From contig NW_003155740.1 of NCBI RefSeq assembly GCF_000003605.2, positions 361,738 through 425,737 on the forward strand: a DNA stretch of 64,000 nt, given 5' to 3'. Shown here in pieces: positions 11,501 through 24,572 of the stretch; position 1 is the first letter of the stretch, and the number at the start of each line of letters is the position of its first letter. The translations under genes and the position numbers were made by a program. The notes beneath the pieces are model-generated. The model was not told the DNA's origin, made no database searches, and saw only the letters and a list, made by a program, of their open reading frames with translations. Source of the DNA: Saccoglossus kowalevskii (Eukaryota > Hemichordata > Enteropneusta > Harrimaniidae).

Positions 11501-14500
11501 TTTATATTGCATAGAAATGAACACTAAATGCAGCTATCCCGGTCAGCAATCGAATCATCAATCTTAGTGTTTTTTAATGTACAGCGACGTTATTGCTACA
11601 ATTTTGGGCTTGAACATGTTCTATATTCACCCAAAACAACAACGAACCTGAAACAAAAGTAACCGTCCGATCCAAATGACCTGCGTCTATGAAAATCAAG
11701 TCTTATCTCCCTTGTGTTTATGATCGACAGAAAGTCGGGCCAATCTACCATGATTGTTTGCTTATCAATTCACAAAGGTCAAACACGTTTTTAAACACAA
11801 ATTTAACGACGAACATTTTTGAAACGAATCAATGTTCTGGTTATCTCTGGTGCAACTGCAGTCTTTGGAAGAAACTTGTAGCCTGTAAAATGCAATTTAT
11901 GGTACGCGACTTAAAAACGCAATTTACAAATGAATTTCCCAACAAAAGTTTAAATGTTTTAGTTGTATGTGCTGTGGCACTGGTGTGGAAAGCTGTCGAA
12001 CAAAATGGCAACAACCTTCGAACGCGTTGTTATGCTAATTTTATTTCCGGCATGTTAGTTGACAAAGAAATGAAAGATTTCTTGAATTTTCGGCGATAGC
12101 TACATGGATTTGAACCAAAATGTTATCGGCAAAACTCAGAATGCGACAGTGACAGCCACTGAAACGTAATTGAAGGCAAATTAACACGTCAAGCAAAAAG
12201 ACTTTTTCTAGTCGTAGCGTAAAATGGAGGCACATACCATTTTGAGGGGAATGGAAATCAATTGATTTGAGGGTGTTACAATAAGCGAGGGAGTAAATTG
12301 TTTTTATGCTACGAAAAAAATGAAGACCTTGAACATACTCCTTGGACTTTAGTACAACGTAATTTTTTTGATTACCTAACGATTTTTGGTTCATGTGCTG
12401 TAATTACAGATCACATAACTAAGCGGCCGTCCCTCAGCAAATAATGAAGCAAAGGTATTTTCAATGTCAAAATCGTGAAACTCTCCCTTTTTACGCAAAC
12501 TGGGAAGTTCGAATTACTAAACGAAGTACAGGACGACGAAGCTTAGATATCCAAGAACCAACACATACCAAAATGATCTCTCAAAAGTGAATATTCGTGG
12601 TGTATTTTAAGTCTAACCGGGCCATAAGTTGGAATTCGTTAGTACTCTAAATATCCAAATATATTTTAGTATAAGGTAGTAATAATGTATTTATTCTGTA
12701 TCAAGTTTGTTATCCCCGATATAAACAGCAGCCAGTTCCTTCTCCATGAGGTTATTTACTTATTTATTCATAAGAACAAATAATGGCAATTATCGACTTG
12801 GGGGTGCAGTCCAATCTCTCCAAAAAGTTGAAAATCTAGACAAAAAGGTTTGACTTCATAGGTCAATGACTTGCCGCTCCCGGTAGGTTTGCTCAAGAAC
12901 ACATCTCTCCCCTCTATATAGTTTGCAATAGTGTCTCACTGGTATTCTTTGCAAAAAATATCATGGTAGTCTAAATGTTCCAGCACTTTTATAATGCATT
13001 TGTCAAGATTTTTTGTGTCATATGATATCAAAAACTACTATTATAATTGAATAGTTCATCTATTGTCGAAAGTTTTGTGATTGTGCATTAAACAGTCAAA
13101 CAAACTTTGTGTAAGTCATGTGCAACCCCACTATAGCAACATCTGACCCTTTTCACTATTGGTCACGATAAAATGATAGACATCTCTGCATCTATTTCAT
13201 TTGCATATGAAAGTACCCAGACCTGGTAAGAAATCTTACCAGTGAATTGCAGCCCAGACAGTCAGCTGCGCCTAACAGTACTCCAAACTTGCTAGATTAT
13301 TAATACTGTCTGTTGACAGTCTATATGTAACCGATTGAAATAATTAGCAGTTAATGATTTCATACGATTAAGAGTAGGTTCTAATTGAGCATGTGATGTA
13401 AGTCAATTGTGTACGATAGCTAGTACATATTCATGTCAATGTACGATAGCTAGTACATATTCATGTCAATGTACGTATACCAGCTGTTACTTTTGTTTGA
13501 TACCTGAGAACTCACTATCAGTGAGAGTAACTGGTACTTAGTGGCTATTGTGTGTGAACTTCAGTTAAAACTGCAGGGAAAGTAAGAAGTAGGTCAAAGC
13601 CAACTACATGTATGTGTTAATGAGTACAATTAGAAAAGATTTATTAGCATTGCTAATTCAGAATTACAGTGTTTGAAGTGAATTTCCTATACAGAGCTTT
13701 CTTGGTAGCTATAGGGGTAACCATGGAGACCAACTTGAAGATGAAATCACCTATAAATGTACAAGCAAGTTAATGGCTACATAGTGCTAATTAGGGCAGA
13801 AACTAAATAGAATAGCTTAATAAAGAATTGAGGTGATTAATATTAATTAGTTAAGTTAAATAATTAGACATGTAATTATAGTGTTTTGGATGCAGGCTCC
13901 TTTCAGATTTTAATTTTACACTATTGATAATCATGCACAGTTATACCTTGTTATCCAGATTTCAAAAGCTGTAAGCACATTCCAGGCAATTCCCCACTTT
14001 TTCAGAATCAATTGGCAGAGCTGTGTTTCACTCCATATAGGGATCAGAGAATTTTAAAATCATTTAAATAATGCCTGTCAAAATGAACACCACCATCTTT
14101 GTCCGATGATGGAATCCTTGACCCATGGCTGGCTGGAATAACCCCCCAGTAAAGATATAAGTTTAAAGCTTGCACATTTGAATTAGTTAGCAGATAGTTC
14201 CCGGATGTTCCACAGTGTTTTGGGACAACTCTGTGGAAAGCAGTTGTATTCGTGCTTAAAACAAGATTTAGTTGGGATGTAGTGCTCGTATTCAGCTTGT
14301 TTATGAGAAGAGGAACCAGAATCAACATTTCCAGCTGTATTTCAAGATTTCCTATACAACAGGAGTGGGTGAATCTCACCCTGAACTTTCGGTGACTCTG
14401 TGGTGACATCAATTCATCACAAGAAAAGCTGACTGGTGACATCTGATGGCGGCTGTAACTATGCTGGGTATAGTAATTCTTCTTCTCAACTTTTCTACAT

Positions 14501-17500
14501 TCCAACTGTCCGCTGAATAAGGCTTGTACTGTGAGTTGGGATCTGTAGTCAATGTGTGTCTCACTGTACAGAGAACAGTACAACTATTTCTGAATTACTA
14601 CGATTGATTATGGCTATTGTTCTGAATTTCTACAAATTAACTTTTGATAACACTGTATTGCACAGTGCCCTCAGCACTGTACCTGGGTAGTCCGTGGACA
14701 TGCACACCCTGGCCATGCCCAAGTTGTTGAACAGCGCCCTTAATGCTCTACCTGAGTAATCTGTGGACACACCCAAGCCACGTCCAATTTTGCTGAGCAA
14801 CGTCCTCAACAGCGGATTGTATAAAATCTCGGGATCCGTGCACAGAAGCTGACTGTGAGTGAACTGTGACCTGATGTGAACATTGATGCTGAACTGTTGA
14901 AATATTCATGTGTTCGTTCCATGTTCACATCTGTGTTTTTTGATTGATTGATGGTTATTTTTTCATTTATTGTTGATAACATTGGCTCTGTTAGGGACAA
15001 ATTAGCTGATTTTATTATTCATTGAGGGACTGATTAGCACATTTATACTCAATCTCTAATTAGTTAAGATTAGGTTTTCTTTCTTTGATATATTTTAGGG
15101 ATATATTACCTCACATATTTATACGCATATGCTAATCTTTGTACCTTTGATTATGTTACTGAAGTAGATTGCATTAAAGATTGTGAAGTTGAAGTGTCTG
15201 TGTGTGCCGCCTGGTTTTGTCACCCCTGCTTCCAGTCTTAGTGACTATATCGATGAACTACATGTATTTTTCCTGTGCCAAGCCCCAACATTTATCTTTC
15301 CTCTACACATTTGTCCCACTGTATCAATGATCTGTGAGGCTTAGTGAACAATGACTATGTGTTACATATAGAAATAAAAGACAATTGATGAAGGCCCCAG
15401 TAATCCAACATGTTTTAAACTGGAAAAATAAAAAGAAAAGTAAAATTTAATTTAAATTGTAAAAAATACTAGTTAGGAAAATATCGGTTGCTTTTTCAAA
15501 TTTCACCAAAGCAAGGTTTAATGCTCACATCATTTGCCTGTGTTGTAGTTTACTAGCGTCATTAGGATTGATGATTTTAGGCTCATGAATATGCATGAGT
15601 ATTTGTTGGAGCAGGTAATGAGTGTGGGGAGGGAAGGTGAATAAACATGTCTAGATTCTATTCTGTTTGTAGTAGGTTTAATCCAGTACCATGTCCTATA
15701 ATAATATATTGTGTGCAGATACTGCATGAACGCGTGTCATCAAAATAGGCTCAACCTTTAATAATTAATCAAAGTGAACTTGACACAAAACCAAAACGAT
15801 TCAATAATTTCTAGTGACAATAATTTCTATTTATTTTTTAGGTGGTTGAACGGAAAGATGTGTTCATTACGTCTAAACTCTGGAATACTAAACATGCTGC
15901 TGTTGATGTGAAACCAGCATGCATAGAGAGTTTGAAAGATTTACAACTGGATTACTTGGACTTGTATTTAATACACTGGCCATATGGATTTGTGTAAGTT
16001 TAAATAACTGTAATAATTTCCAATTGTAGAAACAACTTAAAATGTCTGTGTTTGTTTTTAATAACACATTTGGTTCACAGTAGGTACAATGACAAGTCAT
16101 ACATGTAGTATAGGAATGCATCGTGCTGAAAAAGAAAAGGCCAGCTTATATAACACTGTAACTGTACTGTAACTAATTTGACACTAGCTTTTTACTTGAC
16201 TCACTGCACTTCAGTTGTACTTTGGGCTCAGTTGGTGTTTACCACAATTTAAAAACTTCATTAGAAATCCCAGCCCACTTACTATTCTTATTTTAAAAAT
16301 CTACAATATACATTATTCATGAAACATGATATTTTGTATCAGAATAGTTATATGTACATACATATTAGCCAGTAACAAACCAATTAATCTTTTCTCTCAT
16401 TCTTCTAAATCATATCTTGGGTAAATTCAAGCTCACTGACTGACGCATATGTCTATAAAATCGTCGCCAGTTAATAGACAAGTTTTGAGTACCGACGTTT
16501 CTCTAAATCTTGCACGATCTGGTGTACAAATTTCACCAATTTCACCACGCCATGCTAGATAGCTCATCAGAACACCGGAAACCAGAGAAACCCGCAATAC
16601 ATTCCATGAACTAGAAATGAAACTCCCATACTTGCACAGAAACCGACTGATGGCACTAAAACCTGAAACTCATCCATCGATACGTATTGATGACCTACAT
16701 GTACTTTCCATTATTTTATAATTCACTCAGTCACTAAAAACCGGACAGGGACTATGCCATTCATTGAAAATAACTTGTTTACTTCATCATTAGAAATATT
16801 GGTGAAAATTTCCCCAAGAATCCAGATGGAACTATCCAGTATAGCGATGTGTCATTGATGGAGACTTGGGGTGCAATGGAAAAACTGGTTGATGAAGGAC
16901 TATGTAAACATATTGGATTGTCCAATTGTAATAGTAAACAAGTGGCTGAAGTATTGGAAAAAGGACGAATAAAACCAGCAGTTTTACAGGTATAATAAAT
17001 ATTGCTGTGGTGGACTGTTATTTTGTGTTCCATTTGCATTTGTGTATTTCTAGAGCAATATTTTGTACATTTCATTCACCAATTTCTGTCAAACCTGGTA
17101 AAAACTACAAACGTACGTCATATCATACATATTTGCTCTTTAATTTTATTTCAATCAAATATGGTGGACTAACTAGTGCACATTTTGGGCATGAATAAAT
17201 TCTAATACTTGGTATGATGTCTAATCATATAAGGTTGCATGGATACCACTGATTGGTGTTTTTTCATAACTTTAAAATTAATGCATAGATAATTTCTCTA
17301 CATATAAATAATATTATGAATGACTTTTCCCGTACGTCAATAGATATCACCATTTTCTGAACTACACTTCAAACCATGCATGCAATATTGCATAATACAA
17401 TTTCAGTCATCTATTCACATCATGGCTGTTTATCACATCCCCTTCTTTTTATTAACTTATCATTCATTACAGGTTGAATGCCACCCATACTTCAACCAAG

Positions 17501-20363
17501 AAAGATTGATTAACTTCTGTAAGGAGAAGGATATCGTAGTAACTGCATCTAGTCCATTGGGATCTCCTGATAGACCCTGGGCTAAATCATCTGATATCAT
17601 CTTAGTGGAAGAACCCACACTGAAGGCTATCGGTGACAAGTATAAGAAGAGTCCTGCGCAGGTAGCTCTCAGGTATATATTCTCTATTAATGCATAGTTA
17701 GTGTTCTATTGTATGAGAGATCATAGTCACTATATTCTTTCCTGGTGTTCCGGTATGGTCTTGGATGTGCAATATATTCAGGCACAAAATGGGAGCTTAT
17801 CATATGTTTGTGTTGTTGGTTCAATAGGTAGCTCAAGAATCCATCTGTCATATCAGATGGGACAAGTGCAAGATATCATACATTATCTTATATTTATGTG
17901 GGTGTAGTCTGAAAACAAAAACTTATAATTTCACCTCAGTTACTGGTAGCCATTTTATTTAAATTGATAATTACAGCTTTATTTTTTTCCAATCTCCCTG
18001 TATTTCCAAATGTTAATGAGTAGCATAGAAGTAAATAACATACATTATTAATGTTTTCACTCACACATATGTAATGAATAAAGGATACTATTGTAATGCA
18101 ACGTCTATCAGACAAAAATTGTACAGTGCTACTAACAATAATATAAGTACATTTTGCCACTAGAACAAGTGCCATTTCACTTCTAGACCTACCGGGTAGT
18201 ATTATTTCACTATTAAATCTTGTGTCATTATCCCACTTGATCTAGCGCCATTTGCACAGAAGCTCTTTCCATGTCCATTTCATAACCTACATACTTCCCA
18301 ACCTGGGTGAAACATCTCTTCACAGGCTCATACGGGGTATGGAATTGTATTACTCTCTCACTCAGTTGGTCATATTTTCCACTGTAAACAAGTTGGTTAT
18401 AACAGTCACAAAATGTGGGGGTGTACAACAAAAATCTATCTATATTATTGATACAGGGGTTTTGTTAAGAGCCGGCCGCCATCCATATGGCCTGCTATTA
18501 GCCCAAATTGGCCGTCTACTCTCTGCCCGCCTACGCCGGTCTCGCTGCAGCACTTCGCACTGCTGAGAGACTTTATTTTTTTTTGGCCTGTTGTTACATG
18601 ATGATGGCCTGCTATTAAGTGCATTTGGGAAATCCCTGTGATGTATTTACAAAGCTGAGAATTTGCAATATACTACCCCAGCATCCACCATTCAAATTAT
18701 TGTTTGTAAAACTCTCCTTGGATTTCACCAAGAGAAATAATAGGGGTCACTTTTAAATATTGGGGGTATGGGAAGCAGAATATGAAGTTAACAAAATCTG
18801 TGTTCATAACTACATTACTCATCCTCAACCCTACCAAAGTCTTATTCTTATGTAAAAATGACTAGGGTTTATTTATTATTTAATTTGTTTATTTCAGATT
18901 CAATGTTCAACGAGGTGTTGTAGTTATTCCAAAAAGCATCACTCCTGCAAGAATTGCCCAGAATTTGGAGGTAAGAACACCATGTGTAGTTAGGTTTGTT
19001 AATTTTTTTTAGTTATAATTGATTGCTATATAGACATGAAGGCCGATATTATTCAAAATTAGTACAACCTTCACACATAGTGGGTTATCAATGTTCATTG
19101 TTTCCAATTGAATATTCTAGCTGATTTGTTTGATCTTGTATTATAATTTGAATAGAGATTGAAACAAAATTGATGAAAAACATCTTCATTAAATAAAAAT
19201 CTCCAAATATACTACTGAGAAACAGTACATGCATTCTGCTCACAGGACAGAAATTATCCTACTTCTATTTTGCATGGTGACCTGTGTAAACCATTACTTT
19301 TCAGATTTCATTGACTTTTACAATATGGCTGTATTTTATGTTGTTGGTTGTTTTTTTGACTTTATTTATTTAATTCTGAATTTGTCCATTTTTGCATTAA
19401 TTAAAACAGTTCTGCCAAATGTGCTTCAATTGTCATGTCAGAAAAAAAATCATGTGTTAAATTAATTGTACTGAAGAAAATCATCGGAAGCTGATCAATA
19501 ATCATGTAATAATTTAGAAACTAAAAATTTGATAAAATGTTTGTCATCTCTGGGGGAACTTTGCATGGTTTAGGGTTTTCAGGTGCTTCTGCTAGGTCTG
19601 CTGAACACAAGTATAGTGCATTGTGAACATTCTATAATGACATTACATAATATAAGAAGATGAGTCATGTAGTCCTGTCATGTTTAGTAGTCTTGATCAA
19701 AGAATCAGGTTTTTCTGACAAAATATTCAATATGTAACTTCAGCAATATGCACACGACAATAACTGTGACATAGGAATTCAAGAACTTTCACCTACCGGG
19801 AAAAATATTTTGAAACAAGAAGATATAAACACCCCCCAGGGCGTTGTTATTTTATGTGCATGTCGCATGTCATTAATTATTAATAATGAATCTTTCTATA
19901 AAATTGAAGTGTCTGCGATTATAGTGAGTTTGAAATAATGTTATTGCAGGTGTGTGACTTTGAATTGAGTGCAGAAGATATGAAAAAAATTGAATCACTC
20001 CACAATGAGGCTACTGGGCGTGTGTGTGTTCCTGCAATTGAGGTATTGTTACAATCCAACTGTATGATATTTCATGATTTTTTATGGATATTATTCTATG
20101 AACAAAATGGCCAACTATTATGTTTTCAAAAATATTCATGTGTAAAATATTTTATTATGTTGACATGCAGAAAAACCTGTCATGGTGTATGAGGCATGAA
20201 CAATGAATAATAATAATTTCACCAGTTACAAACAATCAATCTATCCCACTCACTCATAGTATTTGATAATATAATACTATGTCTGATTTTTCCTCAGGTT
20301 GATGGGAAAAGAGTTCCAAGGGATGCCAAACACCCACTTTATCCATTCAATGAACCTTTTTAG
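8555..20363 (+). CDS. AKR1A1: Aldo-keto reductase, AKR1A1 type (NADPH-dependent aldehyde reductase), complete
   Basis: Seven exons join into 324 aa: 8555-8749, 15842-15993, 16794-16989, 17473-17672, 18898-18970, 19950-20042 and 20298-20363 (human AKR1A1 has 325 aa). The catalytic tetrad is present: Asp44 (HIDCA), Tyr49 (CYGNE), Lys77 (TSKLWN), His110 (IHWPY). The [10 protein letters not shown] motif near the C-terminus matches the part of the family that holds the NADPH 2'-phosphate, and the end ([17 protein letters not shown]) is diagnostic for AKR1A1. The enzyme reduces aldehydes to alcohols in the cytosol. I chose the ATG at 8555 because [10 protein letters not shown] matches the family start; an in-frame ATG at 8513 would add 14 residues. 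A poly(A) signal is likely at 20661-20666. Intron 1 is 7.1 kb and full of repeats. Nothing suggests inactivation. Confidence 0.95.
9831..10050 (+). repeat. Direct repeat, left copy (about 220 bp)
   Basis: This segment recurs in the same orientation at 12419-12646. The core, from GGGAAGTTCGAATTACTAAA to the GTTAGTACT end, is nearly identical in both. The left copy can be read as an open frame and the right copy cannot, so coding is unlikely. The pair bounds about 2.4 kb and may mark the ends of one element or a local duplication. Confidence 0.65.
10060..10990 (+). repeat. Dispersed repeat with internal monomers of about 300 bp
   Basis: Three diverged monomers begin near 10,190, 10,465 and 10,782, each with a CT-rich start running into TGTGATTTTTTTGGCTTGG and then a GGCAGGTAGGTC-like segment. 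The leading GCGATCCGCTCCGCTAGGAT motif and the monomers recur at 45,985-46,700. The family is unknown. Confidence 0.6.
12419..12646 (+). repeat. Direct repeat, right copy
   Basis: Partner of 9831-10050, in the same orientation, with small insertions and deletions relative to it. It lies in the same intron. Confidence 0.65.
13411..13470 (+). repeat. Perfect 30-bp tandem duplication
   Basis: A 30-bp unit starting GTACGATAGCTAGTACATAT occurs twice back to back, followed by the first bases of a third copy. The two copies are identical, so the duplication is recent or recently homogenised. Confidence 0.85.
14650..14815 (+). repeat. Diverged tandem repeat, units of about 80 bp
   Basis: Two units share the order: gCaCAGtGCCCTcA-like start, CTGTACCTGGGTAGTCCGTG or a close variant, then a CCACGCCCAA-like end; a partial third follows. 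Located in the first intron of the AKR1A1-like gene. Confidence 0.45.
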
Positions 20364-23300
20364 TAATACCTCCTTTCATAGATGGTAACAGCTGGGTTGC
20401 ATTTAAATACACTTAAGTACAATTCGTATTGTGGTCTGTTACATTATATCTCATGGCTTGAATAATCTTTATATGCATTAACATCAAAACATTTTCTGAT
20501 GTGATATAACAACGGTAATGCTCTGATTATTCCTTAAGTATTGAACATCTATTGCCAATCTTGGTATGTGAATGCTTTTCATGCATTGTATTACTGTTTT
20601 GATCATAACGTATGCTTGTTTCCAGATTTATATTCCTTCGGCGCAGGATGGTAATGCTCGAATAAAAAAAAAAATAAAAAAAAATGTACATTTGCCACAT
20701 GTGATCATGCATCTAATACATGTGTATTACACTACTGTCGTAATATGAAGCTATTAAAACTTATAATCTGTACCCCATCTTTGATTTTATGTGTCACTTA
20801 TTGGTTGTGTTTTCGCAATCTGTGTACAATTAATGCCCTGAAAAAAAAAACACATCATACAATAAATGGCTTGACCTGTTTCGTTGCAGGCCAGTGAGTC
20901 TGTTGATTTCAATTGCTATACAATTATGTGTGCCACATGTTGCACAGTTTATTGCTCTCTATTAGCAAGTGTGTTTACAAATACTCCATAGTACAATTAG
21001 TTGAATATCAAAATACTGAAACAACGTGCCAGTTGTTTCCAGCATCAAACCATGGAGGTCATGTACCTTACTTACATGTAAAACAGTTCTACACTTCCAC
21101 CACTCTCTGCGACTTGTTGCATATGGACTAATGGTTTTCCTGTCAGTGTAATTTGATAATATCGACCTTGGTTATTTAGCCATTAGTCACCTTTATTGAT
21201 ATACATGGTATGGATTGCTGTATATCATCATTTATACCACTCAAAGTTGTGTTATAGGAATATCAAAGTAACATTCATATGCAAACAATACCGTTTTTTG
21301 CTTCAGTGTGCTGAGTGTAAAGGGTTGGCTAATGTCATACCATTGTCTGTCTGGATTTCTGGATGTGTCTATTCTTGTGTGCCAATATCTCAAGAACCAA
21401 TGAGTTGATTGGAATGAAAAATGTATTTAGTAATGGACTCCAGACCAGTTAAGGTTTTGGTACAAATATATAAACAATAATTAGCTAATTTAATTATTAC
21501 AACTGTTTGCTTAAATCGATTAAATTGTTGGGATACATTATACATGTTAGAATACATTATACATGTTGGGATACATGTCTATGACATATGATGTAGGCAG
21601 CCATTTCCTTTTTTGGCAATACTACTATATCATTTTCACCTATGTACCGTTTTTTATTGATATTTGGCACATGTTTCATAAAGATGTCTGTTTTGCAGGG
21701 AAGTGCATAATGTTTTATTTTATGATTGGATTAAAGATCGTTTACTGCCGGTAATATTTTTGACCATACAACTATATCCATGTTACCAATTTAAAGTCTC
21801 TTATTTTTGTCATACTAATCATAAATTCACAAATGGCAAAAATTTCTCCTGTGATTGACAAATAGCTTCTACAACAGATTACGACGAAGTTCAGGATTAA
21901 ACTTTAACTGACGCTTCAAGTTGTATATTCTCAAAAATACAATTTGTGCTAGTCACTTTGTACACGTTCATGTTTGATTTGTACTTCGATCTCATTAAAA
22001 TGTGAAGTGCCTTTAATTTCCCGTCATGAAAACATTGTTAGAAAGAGTATCATTGGGTAACACCATAATAATTAATCTAGCACATACTTACGATAATTGA
22101 GACGTGCACTTTCCTTCCATAAATAGGAGAAATGGAAATGTGTGACCATATATTAGATTGCAAATTTAGAAGTCGTGTAATAATTGGACTTCTGTTTATA
22201 CTCGATTAGTCCATTATTCACCCTCAATAACTGACTATACACTACAAATTCATTCAAAAGCAAATTACCTAGCCACATGAGACTACCTGGTCACATGACC
22301 AGTGATTTACATAATATTTGATTGCATATTTTATGCATGTAGCACTACATGTACATAACGATTCAAGTTGTGATTAGATAAAGGACAACAGATTGTAGCC
22401 ATCTTGCTTTTTGCCATATTTATCTTAGGTAAGAATAACATTTCTCCTAGTCGCAACGGGATCTGTCATTAACGATGATTTTTTTTCTGGCATAATCTTG
22501 ACTAGTACTTCCATGGAGAGTGGTTGGGAATGAAAAATTCTTTATATTGAAACTTGAAGTATGACATAGATAAATTGACAATGACGAAATGCTGAAATGT
22601 TTGTCACATGTCTCAGAAGGTCATGATGATTCAATATCAATGGCAACATTTATGTCTCCATGAAAGTAATCCCATTCACTCAACACTCATTAAAACGCGG
22701 ACATAATAATCTCGATATTAAACATCGTCTTTTAGGTTTATGATAATTGTTTCAAACAGTCCAATAAATAATTCTTCAAACGCTACAATAATTATTAATC
22801 AACAAGTTCGAACCTTTAATACCCCGTCTTGCACATGACTAGAAATAATTGATTATAACTATCGACACAAGTCTTTTTATATTGACTTTTGGTTGTAGTG
22901 CACAATTTATCAGGTATTTGAAGAAGAAATCAATTGACTACACCAGTAAAAGTGTTAGTTGCCTGGCTTTCTTATGATGGCTGGCAGTATTACATTTTAA
23001 ATCAATATGAACTTTAAAATCTGGACTGGTTAAAAATGAATCTTGCTAAATTACACTTTCTATGTATAGATACTATTGAGACTGGTGAACTTTTGAGTTT
23101 GAAATATATTTTGTTCCATCCAATCAATGTATTGTTTGTCTATCCGCTCAAAAGAACGAGACTATGTTACAGCTGCCCAATCCTTTGCATATATATATTG
23201 GAAAGTAGTATTATGTAATCAGTTATTATTAACGTATCGGACATTGTTCATCAATTAGTAGCATCTGAACAAGGATCGTCAAACCTTTCTTGACAATGTA

Positions 23301-24572
23301 ACTGTCCGAAATTGTACACTATTCACCTCGAATCTTGAGAATTGAAATATATATGACAAAATACATACTGGCCCATTTATGCACCAGTATCTGAGTATAC
23401 ATACCTGAGTAAGTCTACCCTATGTACCTCCAGAACACTGTCAATGTCAATACAATCGTGATCGAGCACCCAAAATAGGCTTGTGGCATATTTTATGCAA
23501 AAAGCGTTTTGAATTATCAGACATCGCCACCACTCACACAACGTTACCATATATATTGTAGTTTAAATTGTGTATTTACATTACCAGATTTCAAGACGTG
23601 CAATTTGGATATTCAAGTACTATAGCTAATAAGCACAAATATCGCTCCTTTATACGACGTCATTGTTTAATAACGCGGATAATTTTGTTAATGCATTGTA
23701 TTTCGAAAATTTTAAAATATCACTCTAGTCCGAATGATTCATAGTCTCTATTTGTTAATGTTTAACTTCACATGATGTCACTGATTTGGCCATGCTTTGT
23801 AATGTATCTCATATTTATTTAAGTTGTAGTTTTTTCCGGTGTTTTCTTGTTCAACTTTTGCTTAATAGTCTATGGTTGGCTGGCTGTGAACAAATTATAA
23901 TTTGTAAATATCATCACGTGACACTGAAATCAGCGAAGTGGTATATATGGATGGGATTGTTAATATGTGAACCAATAAACCGATTGTTTTAATACGTACG
24001 TCACAGTGAACACAAATATCACTGTCCATGGAAGATATGCAATACAACGCACATGTATATGCACCCTGTCCATTTATTACTTTATAACACTATGCAAAGG
24101 ACATTTGAAACCAACTCAAATATTTTTACATCACCACAATTGTGTTTATATATAAAATGTTAAAAGCGCAAATCAGTTGAATGGCATGGTTTTAATCTAT
24201 TGCGACTAGAATCCCATTAAATCCTCTGTGTGTTGTTTAGCGGGATTATTTGACAGCTGGTGGTGTCTCGCTGTCTTACTGGTATTGATGCTGTACTGGT
24301 TTATCCGATATGCAAATACTTGACATTACACGCTTGTCACATGTTAATTATTCGTAACACTGTCTTTGACACATTCATTACAAAGGGTACACACGTTTAA
24401 GAAGTAATAAGATACCCTGGTATGACAATATTTAATTTACGTACTACTGTAAACATTAGAAATAATAATTCGACAGTATCAGAGTACTATGGAAAAAAAA
24501 TATACGCATCAATCATTTAATGATCTTGCATATACTAAAAAAACACGAGTGATATGATTCATCAAACAATCC
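20364..24572. other. Intergenic region between AKR1A1-like and sulfotransferase genes
   Basis: A+T-rich DNA holding the converging 3' ends of the two flanking genes. Short open frames exist but none shows a recognisable domain or splice context. A poly(A) signal-like AATAAA at 20661-20666 is followed by an A-rich run. A palindromic E-box (CTGGTCACATGACCAG) lies at 22287-22302, far from any start codon. I see no gene. Confidence 0.7.

Larger units (their letters stand above)
8750..15841 (+). other. First intron of the AKR1A1-like gene, repeat-rich
   Basis: Seven kilobases separate the first two coding exons. The stretch holds a cytosine-rich patch (8938-8966), a pair of direct repeats with a monomeric repeat between them, a 30-bp tandem duplication and a diverged repeat near 14,650. 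No coding exon with a recognisable domain was seen. Confidence 0.8.

Noticed and set aside
18228-18600. G+C-rich frames in intron 4 of the AKR1A1-like gene
   Set aside because: No domain and no splice context; the stretch looks like a repeat fragment with GGCCTGCTATTA motifs.
22287-22302. Palindromic E-box as a regulatory site
   Set aside because: The motif is short and lies more than 1.9 kb from either gene end and far from any start codon, so chance is likely.
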